Source: Alphaproteobacteria bacterium
GTDB lineage: Bacteria; Pseudomonadota; Alphaproteobacteria; Bin65
Direction of reading: 5' to 3'
Length of the DNA stretch: 64,000 nucleotides
Assembly (NCBI GenBank): GCA_022819985.1
Contig: JAJEGH010000019.1
Coordinates: forward strand, 1-64,000
Shown here: in pieces, positions 34,871 to 44,073 of the stretch
How the letters are laid out: the number at the start of each line of letters is the position of its first letter
Numbering within the stretch: position 1 is the first letter of the stretch
Program-made: the position numbers and the translations under genes
The notes under the pieces: generated by a model
Seen by the model: only the letters and a program-made list of their open reading frames with translations
What the model was told of the DNA's origin: nothing
Databases searched by the model: none

Positions 34871-34905
34871 TCACACTATCCCGTCACACTATCCCGTCAC
34901 ACTAT
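34871..34905. repeat. 13-bp tandem repeat, 2.7 copies
   Basis: The unit TCACACTATCCCG is repeated twice exactly and a third time in part. It lies in the roughly 200-base gap between the threonine aldolase gene and the HAD gene, upstream of the HAD gene start, and may fall in its leader. Confidence 0.85.
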
Positions 34906-34979
34906 ATCGAGACTGGGAAGGATACGGGGACGGGCCTGCGCGTTGCCCCTGCCGCCGGACCCGCGAGCGCCTCCGGCGC

Positions 34980-36083
34980 CTATCTCCGCGCGGCCTCGAC
35001 GAAGCGGTCGACGTCGTCGGCGTCGGTGTTGAAGGCGCAGACCAGGCGGATATTCGGCCGGTCCGGATCGCCCCAGTCGTAGAACTCGAAGCCGGAGTCG
35101 CGCAGGCGCTCCGCCGTATCGCCGGGAATCGTGGCGAAGATCATGTTGGCGTCGACCGGATAGTCGATCGTCACGTCGTCGATCTCCGCAAGGCCGGCCG
35201 ACAGCCGCTCCGCCATCGCATTGGCGTTGGCCGCGAGCTGCAGCCACAGGCCGTCCTGGATATAGCGGGCCAGCTGGGCGGACAGGAAGCGCATCTTGGA
35301 AAACAGGTGTCCGCCGCGCATGCGCCGCTGGCTCAACGTGTCCTCCAGATCGTCGTTGAACAGGACGACCGCCTCCGCCGCCATGGCGCCGTTCTTGGTC
35401 GCGCCGAACGACATCAGGTCGATACCCGCCCGCCAGGTCAACTCCGCCGGTTCGCAGCCCAGGGCGGCGACCGCGTTGGCGAAGCGCGCGCCGTCCAGAT
35501 GGACGAAGAGGCCGTTGGCGCGCGCGACCGCGCAGATATCGCGGATTTCGTCGACCGAATAGACCGTGCCGCATTCGTTGACCTGGGCGATGGAGACGGC
35601 GGCGGCCTCCATGACATGGGGCAGCCGGGCGCCGCCCCCGCCGACATCGACGATCGCCGCTTCCAGCGCCGCGGCCGTCATCTTGCCGTCCGCGGCGGGC
35701 ACCGGCACCAGCTTGGCCCCGTTGGTATAGAATTCCGGCGCGCCGCCTTCGTCCTCGTAGGTGTGGCCGTGCTTCAGGCAATAGACGGTATTGAAAGGCT
35801 GCGCGATCAGGCTGAGGCACAGGGCGTTGGCCGCCGTGCCGGTCGCGACCGGATAGACACGCGCCTCCGTGTCGAACAGTTCGGAAAACCGCCCGCTCAG
35901 CCCGCCGGTCACATCGTCGTTGCCATAGGGCCAGGCGCCCTGCGGCGCGTTGGCTTCGGCGATCGCCTCCATGATTTCCGGGGCGACGCCGGTGACGTTG
36001 TCGGAGGCGAAATTGACCGGCCGGAAATTCGCCGGCTCGAAGGCGCCCGGCGCCGGGGCCGTCCGGAATGTCGGTTCTTTCAT
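34980..36083 (-). CDS. Low-specificity L-threonine aldolase
   Basis: This 367-residue PLP enzyme cleaves threonine and other beta-hydroxy amino acids to glycine and an aldehyde. Motifs are NFASDNVTGVAPEIMEAI, YGNDDVTGGL, VATGTAANALCLSLI, LFVHLDGARFANAVAALG and the PLP lysine in DLMSFGATKNGAMAAEAVV. The length is close to that of family members. It is alone on its strand, 40 bases from the small membrane protein gene. Confidence 0.94.
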   Translation of the reverse strand: MKEPTFRTAPAPGAFEPANFRPVNFASDNVTGVAPEIMEAIAEANAPQGAWPYGNDDVTGGLSGRFSELFDTEARVYPVATGTAANALCLSLIAQPFNTVYCLKHGHTYEDEGGAPEFYTNGAKLVPVPAADGKMTAAALEAAIVDVGGGGARLPHVMEAAAVSIAQVNECGTVYSVDEIRDICAVARANGLFVHLDGARFANAVAALGCEPAELTWRAGIDLMSFGATKNGAMAAEAVVLFNDDLEDTLSQRRMRGGHLFSKMRFLSAQLARYIQDGLWLQLAANANAMAERLSAGLAEIDDVTIDYPVDANMIFATIPGDTAERLRDSGFEFYDWGDPDRPNIRLVCAFNTDADDVDRFVEAARR

Positions 36084-36123
36084 CGTTTCCGCTTACTTGC
36101 CGTCCCGTGTTACTTGCGCCGTG

Positions 36124-36459
36124 TTACTTGCGCTCCGGGCCGGTGACCCGGATCCGGAACGGCGGCTGCCGGCGGTCCAGCGGCACCGCATAGATGACCT
36201 GCTCGCCCGAGGGCATCAGCACCAATAGGGCCAGCCCGCCGCGAACTTCCGTCATCCGCAGCACTTTCGCCGCCGCCGGCAAGCCCAGGGACAGCACGCC
36301 GGTGCGCAGTTTACCCGCTGCCGCCGGAGCGGTCGCTTCGGGCCCGGCCCCATCGCCGTCCCCGGCCTTGTAGACGATGCCGGCGACCAGCACCGCCAGG
36401 CCGATGACGATCAGCACACCCATGCCGATCACGGCGCCGATCAACAAACGCATCCGCAT
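36124..36459 (-). CDS. Small single-pass membrane protein (DUF6476-like)
   Basis: The 111-residue protein starts at ATG 36459; a TTG nine bases upstream would add three residues. It has one N-terminal membrane helix (LLIGAVIGMGVLIVIGLAVLVAGIVYK), a small alanine-rich linker and a C-terminal domain with LSLGLPAAAKVLRMTEVRGGLALLVLMPSGEQVIYAVP. The layout and the divergent position next to rluD recall the DUF6476 family of alphaproteobacteria. This match is by context and memory; the function is unknown. Confidence 0.65.
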   Translation of the reverse strand: MRMRLLIGAVIGMGVLIVIGLAVLVAGIVYKAGDGDGAGPEATAPAAAGKLRTGVLSLGLPAAAKVLRMTEVRGGLALLVLMPSGEQVIYAVPLDRRQPPFRIRVTGPERK

Positions 36460-36491
36460 CGCGCTCAAAGTCCGACCTGCAACCTGCTAGG

Positions 36492-37562
36492 ATGGCGCGT
36501 TCTACCCGAGGCCCGCCGATGGACGACGACCTTCCGGAAACCGAGACAATAGCCGAACCGGACCCGGTGTCGAGGCGCGAGGTGAGAGCGGATGACGCAG
36601 CCGCCGGCCGGCGGCTCGACGCCGTCCTCGCGGCGGCGCTCGACGGCCTGTCGCGCACCCGCATCCAGGCGCTGGTGAAGCAGGGCGCGGTGACGGACGG
36701 CGACGGCCGGATCGTTGCGTCGTCCTCGATGAGGGTTGCGGCCGGCCAGCGCTTCACCGTCGAAGTGCCGGCGCCGGCGCTGGCCCGGCCTGCGCCGCAG
36801 AAGATCCCGCTCGAGATCGCCTTCGAGGACGATCATCTTATCGTGATCGACAAGCCGGCCGGACTCGTCGTGCACCCGGGGCCCGGCAGCCCGGACGGCA
36901 CCCTGGTCAACGCCCTGCTCGCCCATTGCGGCGACAGCCTTTCGGGCATCGGCGGCGTCGCCCGGCCCGGTATCGTCCACCGTATCGACAAGGATACCTC
37001 CGGCCTGCTGGTCGCGGCCAAGACGGACGCGGCGCATGCCGGCCTGGCGGCCCAGTTCGCCGAACACAGCATCGAGCGGCGCTACACGGCGCTGGCCTGG
37101 GGCGAGCCGCGGCCGCTTACCGGCCGGATCGACGCCGCGATCGGCCGCGACCCCGCCCACCGCACGAAAATGGCCGTGAGGCGCGACGGAGGGCGGGCCG
37201 CAAGGACGTATTATGCCGTGACGGACCGCTACGGCGGCCTGCTCAGCCTGATCGACTGCCGGCTGGCGACCGGACGGACCCACCAGATCCGGGTTCATCT
37301 GGCGCACCGTGGTCATCCGCTGGTCGGCGACTATCTGTATGGCGGCCGGCGGCACCTGCCGCAGCCCTGGCGGGATACGCCGCAGGCCGCGGCGGTGGAG
37401 TCATTCCGCCGGCAGGCGCTGCACGCGGCCCGCCTGGGCTTCGTCCATCCGGTGACCGGCGAGGCCTTGGCGTTCGGGGCAGCCTTGCCGCAGGACATTG
37501 CGGTGCTGGTTTCCGCCTTGAAACCGTTACGAAATGCCGGACAACCGGTTACCGGACAATGA
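36492..37562 (+). CDS. rluD: RluA-family 23S rRNA pseudouridine synthase (RluD-like)
   Basis: This protein (356 residues from the first ATG, or 347 from the ATG at 36519) has an S4 RNA-binding domain (RRLDAVLAAALDGLSRTRIQALVKQGAV) and the pseudouridine synthase catalytic motif HRIDKDTSGLLVAAKTDAAH with the active-site aspartate. EDDHLIVIDKPAGLVVHPG and GRTHQIRVHLAHRGHPLVGDYLYG are also typical. It modifies uridines in 23S rRNA, in RluD the helix 69 sites. It is followed closely by rpoH, a common alphaproteobacterial order. Confidence 0.93.
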   Translation: MARSTRGPPMDDDLPETETIAEPDPVSRREVRADDAAAGRRLDAVLAAALDGLSRTRIQALVKQGAVTDGDGRIVASSSMRVAAGQRFTVEVPAPALARPAPQKIPLEIAFEDDHLIVIDKPAGLVVHPGPGSPDGTLVNALLAHCGDSLSGIGGVARPGIVHRIDKDTSGLLVAAKTDAAHAGLAAQFAEHSIERRYTALAWGEPRPLTGRIDAAIGRDPAHRTKMAVRRDGGRAARTYYAVTDRYGGLLSLIDCRLATGRTHQIRVHLAHRGHPLVGDYLYGGRRHLPQPWRDTPQAAAVESFRRQALHAARLGFVHPVTGEALAFGAALPQDIAVLVSALKPLRNAGQPVTGQ

Positions 37563-37682
37563 GTTTCCCGATCCATGGGCGATCTTGAAAAGACGAGCGC
37601 CAATCCTCAGATATCAGACGGGCAGGAAAACGCCGGCACCCGACCGGTGCCGGCGCCCGGAGGAAAACAGGGCGGAACGAAA

Positions 37683-38594
37683 ATGGCGGCAGCCACGGCA
37701 ATCGCCACATTGCCGGCGATCCCCTCCGTCGGACGGGACGGCAACCTGTCCGCCTATCTGGCGCAGATCCGCAAGTTTCCGATGCTGGAGCCGGAAGAGG
37801 AGTACATGCTGGCGACCCGCTGGCGCGACCATGACGATACCGAGGCCGCGCACAAGCTCGTCACCAGCCATCTTCGCCTGGTCGCCAAGATCGCCATGGG
37901 CTACCGCGGTTACGGGCTGCCGGTCGCCGAGCTGATTTCGGAAGGCAATGTCGGGATGATGCAGGCGGTCAAGCGCTTCGATCCCGAGCGCGGCTTCCGC
38001 CTGGCGACCTACGCCATGTGGTGGATCCGCGCCTCGATCCAGGAATACATCCTGCACTCCTGGTCGCTGGTCAAAATGGGCACCACGGCGGCGCAGAAAA
38101 AGCTGTTCTTCAACCTGCGCAAGATGAAGAGCCGGCTGGACGCGCTGGAAGAAGGCGACCTGTCGCCCGACAATGTGACGAAGATCGCGACCGAGCTGAA
38201 GGTCTCGGAAGAAGAGGTGATCAATATGAACCGGCGCCTGGCCGCGCCGGACAATTCCCTCAACGCGCCGCTGCGGAGCGACGGCGAAGCGGGCGGCGAA
38301 TGGCAGGACTGGCTGGTCGACGAAAACCAGGAAAGCCAGGAAACCATCGTTGCGGAGCGCGAGGAATACCGGATCCGCCAGGCCATGCTGGCCGAGGCGA
38401 TGAAGATCCTGAACCCGCGCGAGCGCCATATCCTCACCGAACGCAGGCTACAGGAAGAGCCGCTGACCCTGGAGGAGTTGTCCCAGGAATACGGCATCAG
38501 CCGCGAGCGTGTGCGCCAGATCGAAGTCCGCGCCTTCGAAAAGCTTCAGAAGGCGATGAAGAATATGGTGATCGAGCAGCAGGTCGCCCTGTAG
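37683..38594 (+). CDS. rpoH: RNA polymerase sigma-32 factor RpoH
   Basis: From the ATG at 37683 the protein has 303 residues, the usual length, and begins like other alphaproteobacterial RpoH proteins (ATLPAIPSVGRDGNLSAYLAQIRKFPMLEPEEEYMLA). Region 2 includes LVTSHLRLVAKIAMGYRGYGLPVAELISEGNVGMMQAVKRFDPERGFRLATYAMWWIRASIQEYI. The RpoH box QKKLFFNLRKMK is present. Region 4 has the helix-turn-helix LTLEELSQEYGISRERVRQIEVRAFEKL. An in-frame ATG at 37575 would add 36 residues of low likeness to the family. It directs transcription of heat-shock genes. Confidence 0.95.
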   Translation: MAAATAIATLPAIPSVGRDGNLSAYLAQIRKFPMLEPEEEYMLATRWRDHDDTEAAHKLVTSHLRLVAKIAMGYRGYGLPVAELISEGNVGMMQAVKRFDPERGFRLATYAMWWIRASIQEYILHSWSLVKMGTTAAQKKLFFNLRKMKSRLDALEEGDLSPDNVTKIATELKVSEEEVINMNRRLAAPDNSLNAPLRSDGEAGGEWQDWLVDENQESQETIVAEREEYRIRQAMLAEAMKILNPRERHILTERRLQEEPLTLEELSQEYGISRERVRQIEVRAFEKLQKAMKNMVIEQQVAL

Positions 38595-38660
38595 ACCCGC
38601 CGGCCGGCCCCGGAGTGCTCAATACCCGGAGCGCTCAAAACCCGGGGCGTTCGGGCGGGT

Positions 38661-39788
38661 TCAACGGGCCGCGGCGAGCAGCCGGTCGGCGAGTTCCTCC
38701 AGCCCCTTTACCCCGTCGGCATTGGTCAGGACCACGACATAGTGGTCGGTGCCGGCCGCCGTATCCCGGTAGATTTTGTTGATCGACGAAAAACCGGGGA
38801 TCCGGCCGACGGTGAAATAGGACTGGCGGGCGCTGGCGCCGCGGACGTGCCAGCCCGCGCCGTACCACAGGTCTCCCTTTCCGGCGCGGATATGCCGGCC
38901 GAACATGGCCTGCTTCGCTTCCGCCGAAAACAGATTGCCGCGCATCAGTTCGCGGTCGAACCTGATCAGGTCGACCGCGGTCGAGGTCGCATCGGCGCTG
39001 CCGAGGAACATGGTCGGGTTGACTTCGCGGGCCGGCTTGCCGTCGGTGTAGCCCTGCGCGCGCCGGCCGAGCGGCGTAGTGCCGAGGAAACCCGACCGGG
39101 TCATCCCGTTCAGGTCGTAGATCTCGGTCTGGATGTAGTCGTGGAAAAACACGCGCAGCCCGATCTCGATGACCTGTGCAATCAGGAAATAGTTCGACCG
39201 GCTGGCCCGGAAATCGGCACCCGGCTGGAATGCGAGGTCGCGGCCCTTGATGAAGTCGAGGATCCGGTGGCCCTTGATGCTGGAATAAAGCCGTTCCTCG
39301 AAGAAAACCGAGTCGGTCAGCAGGGGCAGGCCCGAGGTGTGCGTGAGCAGGTGGCCGAGCTTCATGCCTTGCCAGTGGGCGACGCCGAAGAAATATTCGG
39401 TCACCGGATCGTTGACCCGGACCGGGCCGGCGTTCTGGTATTTTCGGTCCTGCCACCACAGCAGGGCGGCGGCGGTAAACTGCTGGGTGATTTCGCCGAT
39501 CGGGTAGATGGTGTCCTTGCCGGACGGCAGGCCGGGCCGCGCCTCGCCGAACCCGGTGGCGAGCAGCATCTTGCCGTTGCGCCCGATGGCGATCGACATG
39601 CCCTTGATCTCCCGGCGACGCATGAAACCGCGCGCCAGCGCCTCGACCCGCGCCTGCTTGGCCGCCGGGATCGCCGATTCCGTCCGCGCGCCGCTCTGCT
39701 GGGCCGCCGCAGGGCCGGCTTGCCCCGCCGCCAGGAACGCCGCCAAGAACGTCGCCAGCGCCGTCAGGCCAATCAGTCTTCGCACCAT
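38661..39788 (-). CDS. Beta-lactamase-fold serine hydrolase homologue lacking catalytic motifs (secreted)
   Basis: This 375-residue protein has a signal peptide (LTALATFLAAFLAAGQAGPAAAQ) and the fold of the class C beta-lactamase/penicillin-binding protein-like family: GEITQQFTAAALL, HLLTHTSGLP, GADFRASRSNYFLIAQVIE and a PGFSS end. The catalytic SxxK motif at 99-102 reads E-I-T-Q, so both the serine and the lysine are lost. YxN is A195-S-R197, and the HxG/KTG position is T326-V-G. It therefore looks like a pseudoenzyme, perhaps a binding or scaffold protein in the periplasm. It lies on the opposite strand from rpoH. Confidence 0.85.
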   Translation of the reverse strand: MVRRLIGLTALATFLAAFLAAGQAGPAAAQQSGARTESAIPAAKQARVEALARGFMRRREIKGMSIAIGRNGKMLLATGFGEARPGLPSGKDTIYPIGEITQQFTAAALLWWQDRKYQNAGPVRVNDPVTEYFFGVAHWQGMKLGHLLTHTSGLPLLTDSVFFEERLYSSIKGHRILDFIKGRDLAFQPGADFRASRSNYFLIAQVIEIGLRVFFHDYIQTEIYDLNGMTRSGFLGTTPLGRRAQGYTDGKPAREVNPTMFLGSADATSTAVDLIRFDRELMRGNLFSAEAKQAMFGRHIRAGKGDLWYGAGWHVRGASARQSYFTVGRIPGFSSINKIYRDTAAGTDHYVVVLTNADGVKGLEELADRLLAAAR

Positions 39789-39876
39789 GCAGAAACCCTC
39801 GCGATAAGCGGCGGAAAAAGCTCCGGGACCGCCGGCAGGTTACGGAGTGCGATCGCCGCCGGGCAACCGTCTTGCG

Positions 39877-41169
39877 TCAATCCGCATAGGGATCGCGCAC
39901 CAGGATTGTATCGTCCCGTTCCGGGCTGGTGGACAATAGCGCGACCGGCGTCCCGATCAATTCTTCGATACGGCGGACATACTTCACCGTCGTTGCCGGC
40001 AATTCGGCCCACGACCGGGCGCCCCTTGTGCTGTCCGACCAGCCCTCGATCTCTTCCCAGACCGGTTCGACCGCCGCCTGCTCGCTCTCGCCGGACGGGA
40101 AATGGTGGAGCAGGTCGCCGCCCAGCCGGTAGCCGGTGCAGATTTTCAGGCGCTCGAATCCGTCCAGGACGTCGAGCTTGGTGAGCGCGATACCGTCGAT
40201 GCCGCCGACCTTGATCGACTGGCGGACCATGACGGCGTCGAACCAGCCGCAGCGCCGGGGCCGCCCGGTCACCGTGCCGAACTCGTGGCCGCGTTCGCCG
40301 AGCCGCGCGCCGGTCTCGTTGTCCTGCTCGGTCGGGAAAGGCCCGGCGCCGACGCGGGTGGTGTAGGCCTTGGTGATTCCCAGGACGTAGCCGATGGCGC
40401 CCGGACCCTGGCCGCTGCCGATCGCGGCCTGCCCGGCCACCGTGTTCGACGAGGTGACGAAGGGATAAGTGCCGTGGTCGACGTCGAGCATCGCGCCCTG
40501 GGCGCCCTCGTAGAGGATGCGCTTGCCGTCCCGCCGCAGCCGGTCCAGCCGCTCCCAGACCCGTTCGAGATAGGGTGCGATCCGCGGCGCGATTTCCATC
40601 AGGCCGTCGAACAGGGCCTCGCCGTCGACCGGCGTCGCCGCCATGCCGGCGCGCAGGGCGTTGTGGTGCTGCAGGGCGCGGCCGATCCGGCTGCGCAGAA
40701 CCTCGGGATGGATCAGGTCGCCGGCGCGGATGGCGCGGCGGCCGATCTTGTCCTCGTAGGCCGGCCCGATGCCGCGGCCGGTGGTGCCGATCTTGCCGCT
40801 GCCGCTCGCCGCCTCGCGCAGATTGTCGAGCTCGCGGTGCAGGGGCAGGATCAGCGCCGCGTTGTCCGCAATGCGCAGCCGGTCGGGATCGACCGCGACG
40901 CCCTGGGCGGTCACCGTGTCGATTTCCTCCAGCAGTGCCCAGGGGTCGATCACCACGCCGTTGCCGAGCAGCGAAAGCTTGCCCGGCCGCACGATGCCGG
41001 ACGGCAGCAGGCTCAGCTTGTAGGTGACGCCGTCGATGACCAGCGTGTGGCCGGCATTGTGGCCGCCCTGGAAGCGCACGACGACATCGGCGCGCTCGGA
41101 GAGCCAGTCGACGATCTTGCCTTTGCCCTCGTCGCCCCATTGGCTGCCGACGACTGCGACATTGGCCAT
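39877..41169 (-). CDS. purA: Adenylosuccinate synthetase
   Basis: This 430-residue enzyme joins IMP and aspartate using GTP in AMP synthesis. The start at 41169 gives the classic N terminus [23 protein letters not shown], with the P-loop, followed by [62 protein letters not shown] and [11 protein letters not shown]. It is the last gene of the minus-strand serC-serA-hisZ-purA series, common in alphaproteobacteria; hisZ ends only 10 bases upstream. Confidence 0.96.
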   Translation of the reverse strand: MANVAVVGSQWGDEGKGKIVDWLSERADVVVRFQGGHNAGHTLVIDGVTYKLSLLPSGIVRPGKLSLLGNGVVIDPWALLEEIDTVTAQGVAVDPDRLRIADNAALILPLHRELDNLREAASGSGKIGTTGRGIGPAYEDKIGRRAIRAGDLIHPEVLRSRIGRALQHHNALRAGMAATPVDGEALFDGLMEIAPRIAPYLERVWERLDRLRRDGKRILYEGAQGAMLDVDHGTYPFVTSSNTVAGQAAIGSGQGPGAIGYVLGITKAYTTRVGAGPFPTEQDNETGARLGERGHEFGTVTGRPRRCGWFDAVMVRQSIKVGGIDGIALTKLDVLDGFERLKICTGYRLGGDLLHHFPSGESEQAAVEPVWEEIEGWSDSTRGARSWAELPATTVKYVRRIEELIGTPVALLSTSPERDDTILVRDPYAD

Positions 41170-41179
41170 GGTCCGCCCC

Positions 41180-42376
41180 CTACTCCGGCGTTTCCGCTGC
41201 CGGCTTGCCGGGCGCAACGGCGCGGGGCTCGCTCGCGTCCAGCACCGCGTCGCAGCCGAGCCGCCGGGCCTCCGCGTCGATGTCGCCGGCCGGTTCGAGA
41301 CCCGCGACGACGGTGCGGCCCTCCCGGCGCAGGGCGTCGACGGTCTCCGGCGGCGTTCCGTAGGGTGCAAAGGTCCGGGACGGTTCCCGCGGCGCCGGCA
41401 GGCTGCGGATGACGGTGTCGAGGAAGAGGGTGAAACCGGTCGCCGGCTCGATCGCCCGGTCGGCGAAGCCGGAACCGGCCAGATAGCGGCCGCCGGCGCC
41501 GATCTCGCCCCGGCTGCCGTTGCGGTAAACGGTGAAACCGATGCCGGTGTGGTACTCGAAGCCGCGATATTCGGCCGGATCGACGGTCAGCGCGAGATCG
41601 GGCGCAGCGGCGCCGAGCCGGGCCGCCACATCGGCCAGATGGTCGACGTCGGCCCGGGCCTCCGCCGGCATGTCGGCTGCCTCCAGAAGGGCGAGGCCGG
41701 GTCCGGCCGGTCCGGTGGCATCGAGCAGCGCGAGAAAGACGGCGCGGCCGTCCCCGTCGCCCGGCAGGGCCGCGGCGAGGGTCCGCCGGTCCTTGCTGTC
41801 GAGGGCCGCGCGCACCGCGGCTTCCCGTTCGTCCGCAACGGCCAGGGAACGGCAGAGCGACGAAATCAGGGTCGGGAAAGCCAGGTCGACCGACAGCCGG
41901 TCGAGCCCGATGTCGCGCAGCGCCCGCACCGCCATCAGGATGACCTCGGTGTCCGCCGCCGGCCCGGCGGCGCCGATCAGCTCGCCGCCGACCTGCACGA
42001 ATTGCCGCTCCGGCCGCAACTGCGTGCCCCGCACCCGCAACACGTCGCCGGCGTAGGACAGGCGCAGGGGCCGCGCCTCCGCCGCGAGCCGGCTGGCGGC
42101 GATCCGGGCGATCTGCAGGGTCATGTCGGCGCGCACGCCCATCATCGCCTGGCTCACCGGGTCCATGAGCCGGAAGGTTTCGCCGGCCATCGCCGCCCCG
42201 GCCCCTTCGAGCAGCGCCGCCTCGAATTCGACCAGCGGCGGCTTGACCCGGCGATAGCCCCAGCCGGCGAACGTGCCGAGCAGCCGCTCGACGATGTCGG
42301 ATTCATGGGCCGCATCCGGCGCCAGCACATCGCGCAGTCCGGCCGGCAGAAGGCCTCGATTGTCGGAAATCGCCAT
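41180..42376 (-). CDS. hisZ: ATP phosphoribosyltransferase regulatory subunit
   Basis: This 398-residue protein is a class II aminoacyl-tRNA synthetase-like paralogue that has no charging role; in organisms with short HisG it forms the HisG-HisZ complex and senses histidine. Motifs: [88 protein letters not shown] and [13 protein letters not shown]. No hisG is nearby. It follows serA by 39 bases. Confidence 0.93.
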   Translation of the reverse strand: MAISDNRGLLPAGLRDVLAPDAAHESDIVERLLGTFAGWGYRRVKPPLVEFEAALLEGAGAAMAGETFRLMDPVSQAMMGVRADMTLQIARIAASRLAAEARPLRLSYAGDVLRVRGTQLRPERQFVQVGGELIGAAGPAADTEVILMAVRALRDIGLDRLSVDLAFPTLISSLCRSLAVADEREAAVRAALDSKDRRTLAAALPGDGDGRAVFLALLDATGPAGPGLALLEAADMPAEARADVDHLADVAARLGAAAPDLALTVDPAEYRGFEYHTGIGFTVYRNGSRGEIGAGGRYLAGSGFADRAIEPATGFTLFLDTVIRSLPAPREPSRTFAPYGTPPETVDALRREGRTVVAGLEPAGDIDAEARRLGCDAVLDASEPRAVAPGKPAAETPE

Positions 42377-42415
42377 GGCTCGATCGGGTGCGCGGGACGC
42401 CGGCAGGTCCGGCGG

Positions 42416-44017
42416 CTAGAAGCGCAGGACTTTCACCTGTTTGACATGAGGCAGGGTGCAGAGCTGCATCAGGATCGGCTCCGTGATGTCGCTGTCGGCC
42501 GAGACCAGGGCCATCGCGTCGCCGCCCGGCTCCGACCGGCCGAGATGGAAGGTCGCGATGTTGACGCCGGCATCGGCCAACGCCTTGCCCAGCGAACCGA
42601 TCATCCCCGGCTTGTCCCGGTTGCGGACGAACAGCACAACGCTGCTGAGCGTGGCTTCGATCTGGATGCCCTCGATCTCGACGATGCGCGGCTCGTCGCC
42701 GTGCACGATGGTGCCGGCGACCGAGCGCCGGCGCTTCTCGGTTGTGATCGCCAGGTGGATCCGGGTCTGGTAATCGGTCACCCTTTCGTCGGTTTCCTCG
42801 GTCACCGCGATATTCTGTTCCCGGGCGATGTGGGGCGCGTTGACCGGATTGATCCCCGCGTAAAACGGCGCCAGCAGCCCGGTGAGCAGCGATGCGGTCA
42901 GCGGGCGGGTATTGAGTTCTGCCGCCTGGCCCTCGTAGCGGATTTTCACGTCGACCAGCGGGCTTTCGGTGATCTGTCCGGCGAAGCCGCCGAGCTGGCG
43001 CGCCAGTTCGACATAGGGGCGCAGCCGGAAGGCTTCCTCGGCCGACACCGCCGGCATGTTGATCGGATTGGTAACCGTGCCGTTCAGCAGATATTCGGAA
43101 ATCTGTTCGGCGACCTGGACGGCGACATTCTCCTGCGCCTCTTCGGTCGACGCGCCGAGATGCGGCGTCGCGACGACCTTGTCGGAGCCGAAGAGCGGAT
43201 TGTCTTTCGCCGGTTCGATTTCGAACACGTCGAGGGCGGCCCCGGCGACATGGCCGTCGTCCAGCGCCGCTTTCAGGGCGTCCTCGTCGATCAGCCCGCC
43301 GCGGGCGCAGTTGACGATCCGCACGCCCGGCTTCATCCGGCCGATCGCCGCGGCGTCGATCATGTGGCGGGTGCCGTCGATCAGCGGCGTGTGCAGCGTA
43401 ATGAAGTCGGCGCGCCGTATCAGGTCGTCGAGTTCGACCTTCTCGACGCCCATTTCCCGGGCGCGCTGCGGCGACAGGAACGGGTCGCTGGCGATCACCT
43501 GCATCTTCAGGCCGCGGCCCCGTTCGGCGACGTTCGACCCGATGTTGCCGCACCCGACGACCCCCAGCACCTTGCCGGTGAGTTCCACGCCCATGAAGCG
43601 GGATTTCTCCCATTTCCCGGCCTGGGTGCTCAGGTCGGCGGCGGGAATCTGGCGGGCGAGCGCGAACATGAGCGCGATGGCGTGCTCGGCGGTGGTGATC
43701 GAATTGCCGAACGGCGTGTTCATCACCAGCACGCCCTTCGAGGTCGCGGCAGAGATATCGATATTGTCGACGCCGATGCCGGCCCGGCCGATGACCTTCA
43801 GCCTGGCGGCCGCCTCGAGGATTTCGCTGGTCACGCGGGTGGCCGAACGGACGGCCAGCCCGTCATACGCGCCGATGACGCTCTTTAATTCGTCCGGCGC
43901 CATGCCCGGTTTGACATCCGCATCGACGCCGTGCTGGCGGAAGACCTCCGCCGCGCGCGGACTCATCTTGTCCGAGATCAGCACCTTCGGCGCATCCGGG
44001 GGCGTATCTGAAGGCAT
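42416..44017 (-). CDS. serA: D-3-phosphoglycerate dehydrogenase
   Basis: The start at ATG 44017 removes a 20-residue non-family lead. The 533-residue protein is the long SerA form: a nucleotide-binding domain with GVVGCGNIGSNVAERGRGLKM, catalytic residues in NCARGGLIDEDAL, FEIEPAKDNPLFG and VATPHLGASTEEAQENVA, then an allosteric substrate-binding domain and a C-terminal ACT domain (IGSLGKALADAGVNIATFHLGR). It makes 3-phosphohydroxypyruvate, the first step of serine synthesis. It follows serC after 56 bases. Confidence 0.95.
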   Translation of the reverse strand: MPSDTPPDAPKVLISDKMSPRAAEVFRQHGVDADVKPGMAPDELKSVIGAYDGLAVRSATRVTSEILEAAARLKVIGRAGIGVDNIDISAATSKGVLVMNTPFGNSITTAEHAIALMFALARQIPAADLSTQAGKWEKSRFMGVELTGKVLGVVGCGNIGSNVAERGRGLKMQVIASDPFLSPQRAREMGVEKVELDDLIRRADFITLHTPLIDGTRHMIDAAAIGRMKPGVRIVNCARGGLIDEDALKAALDDGHVAGAALDVFEIEPAKDNPLFGSDKVVATPHLGASTEEAQENVAVQVAEQISEYLLNGTVTNPINMPAVSAEEAFRLRPYVELARQLGGFAGQITESPLVDVKIRYEGQAAELNTRPLTASLLTGLLAPFYAGINPVNAPHIAREQNIAVTEETDERVTDYQTRIHLAITTEKRRRSVAGTIVHGDEPRIVEIEGIQIEATLSSVVLFVRNRDKPGMIGSLGKALADAGVNIATFHLGRSEPGGDAMALVSADSDITEPILMQLCTLPHVKQVKVLRF

Positions 44018-44073
44018 GATTTCGCCGTGAATTCGATTGGAGCGGGACGGGCGGCCGGGCCGGGTAGCGGCCT

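Noticed and set aside
38661..39788. Beta-lactamase giving antibiotic resistance
   Set aside because: All catalytic motifs of the serine enzyme are missing; only the fold is kept.
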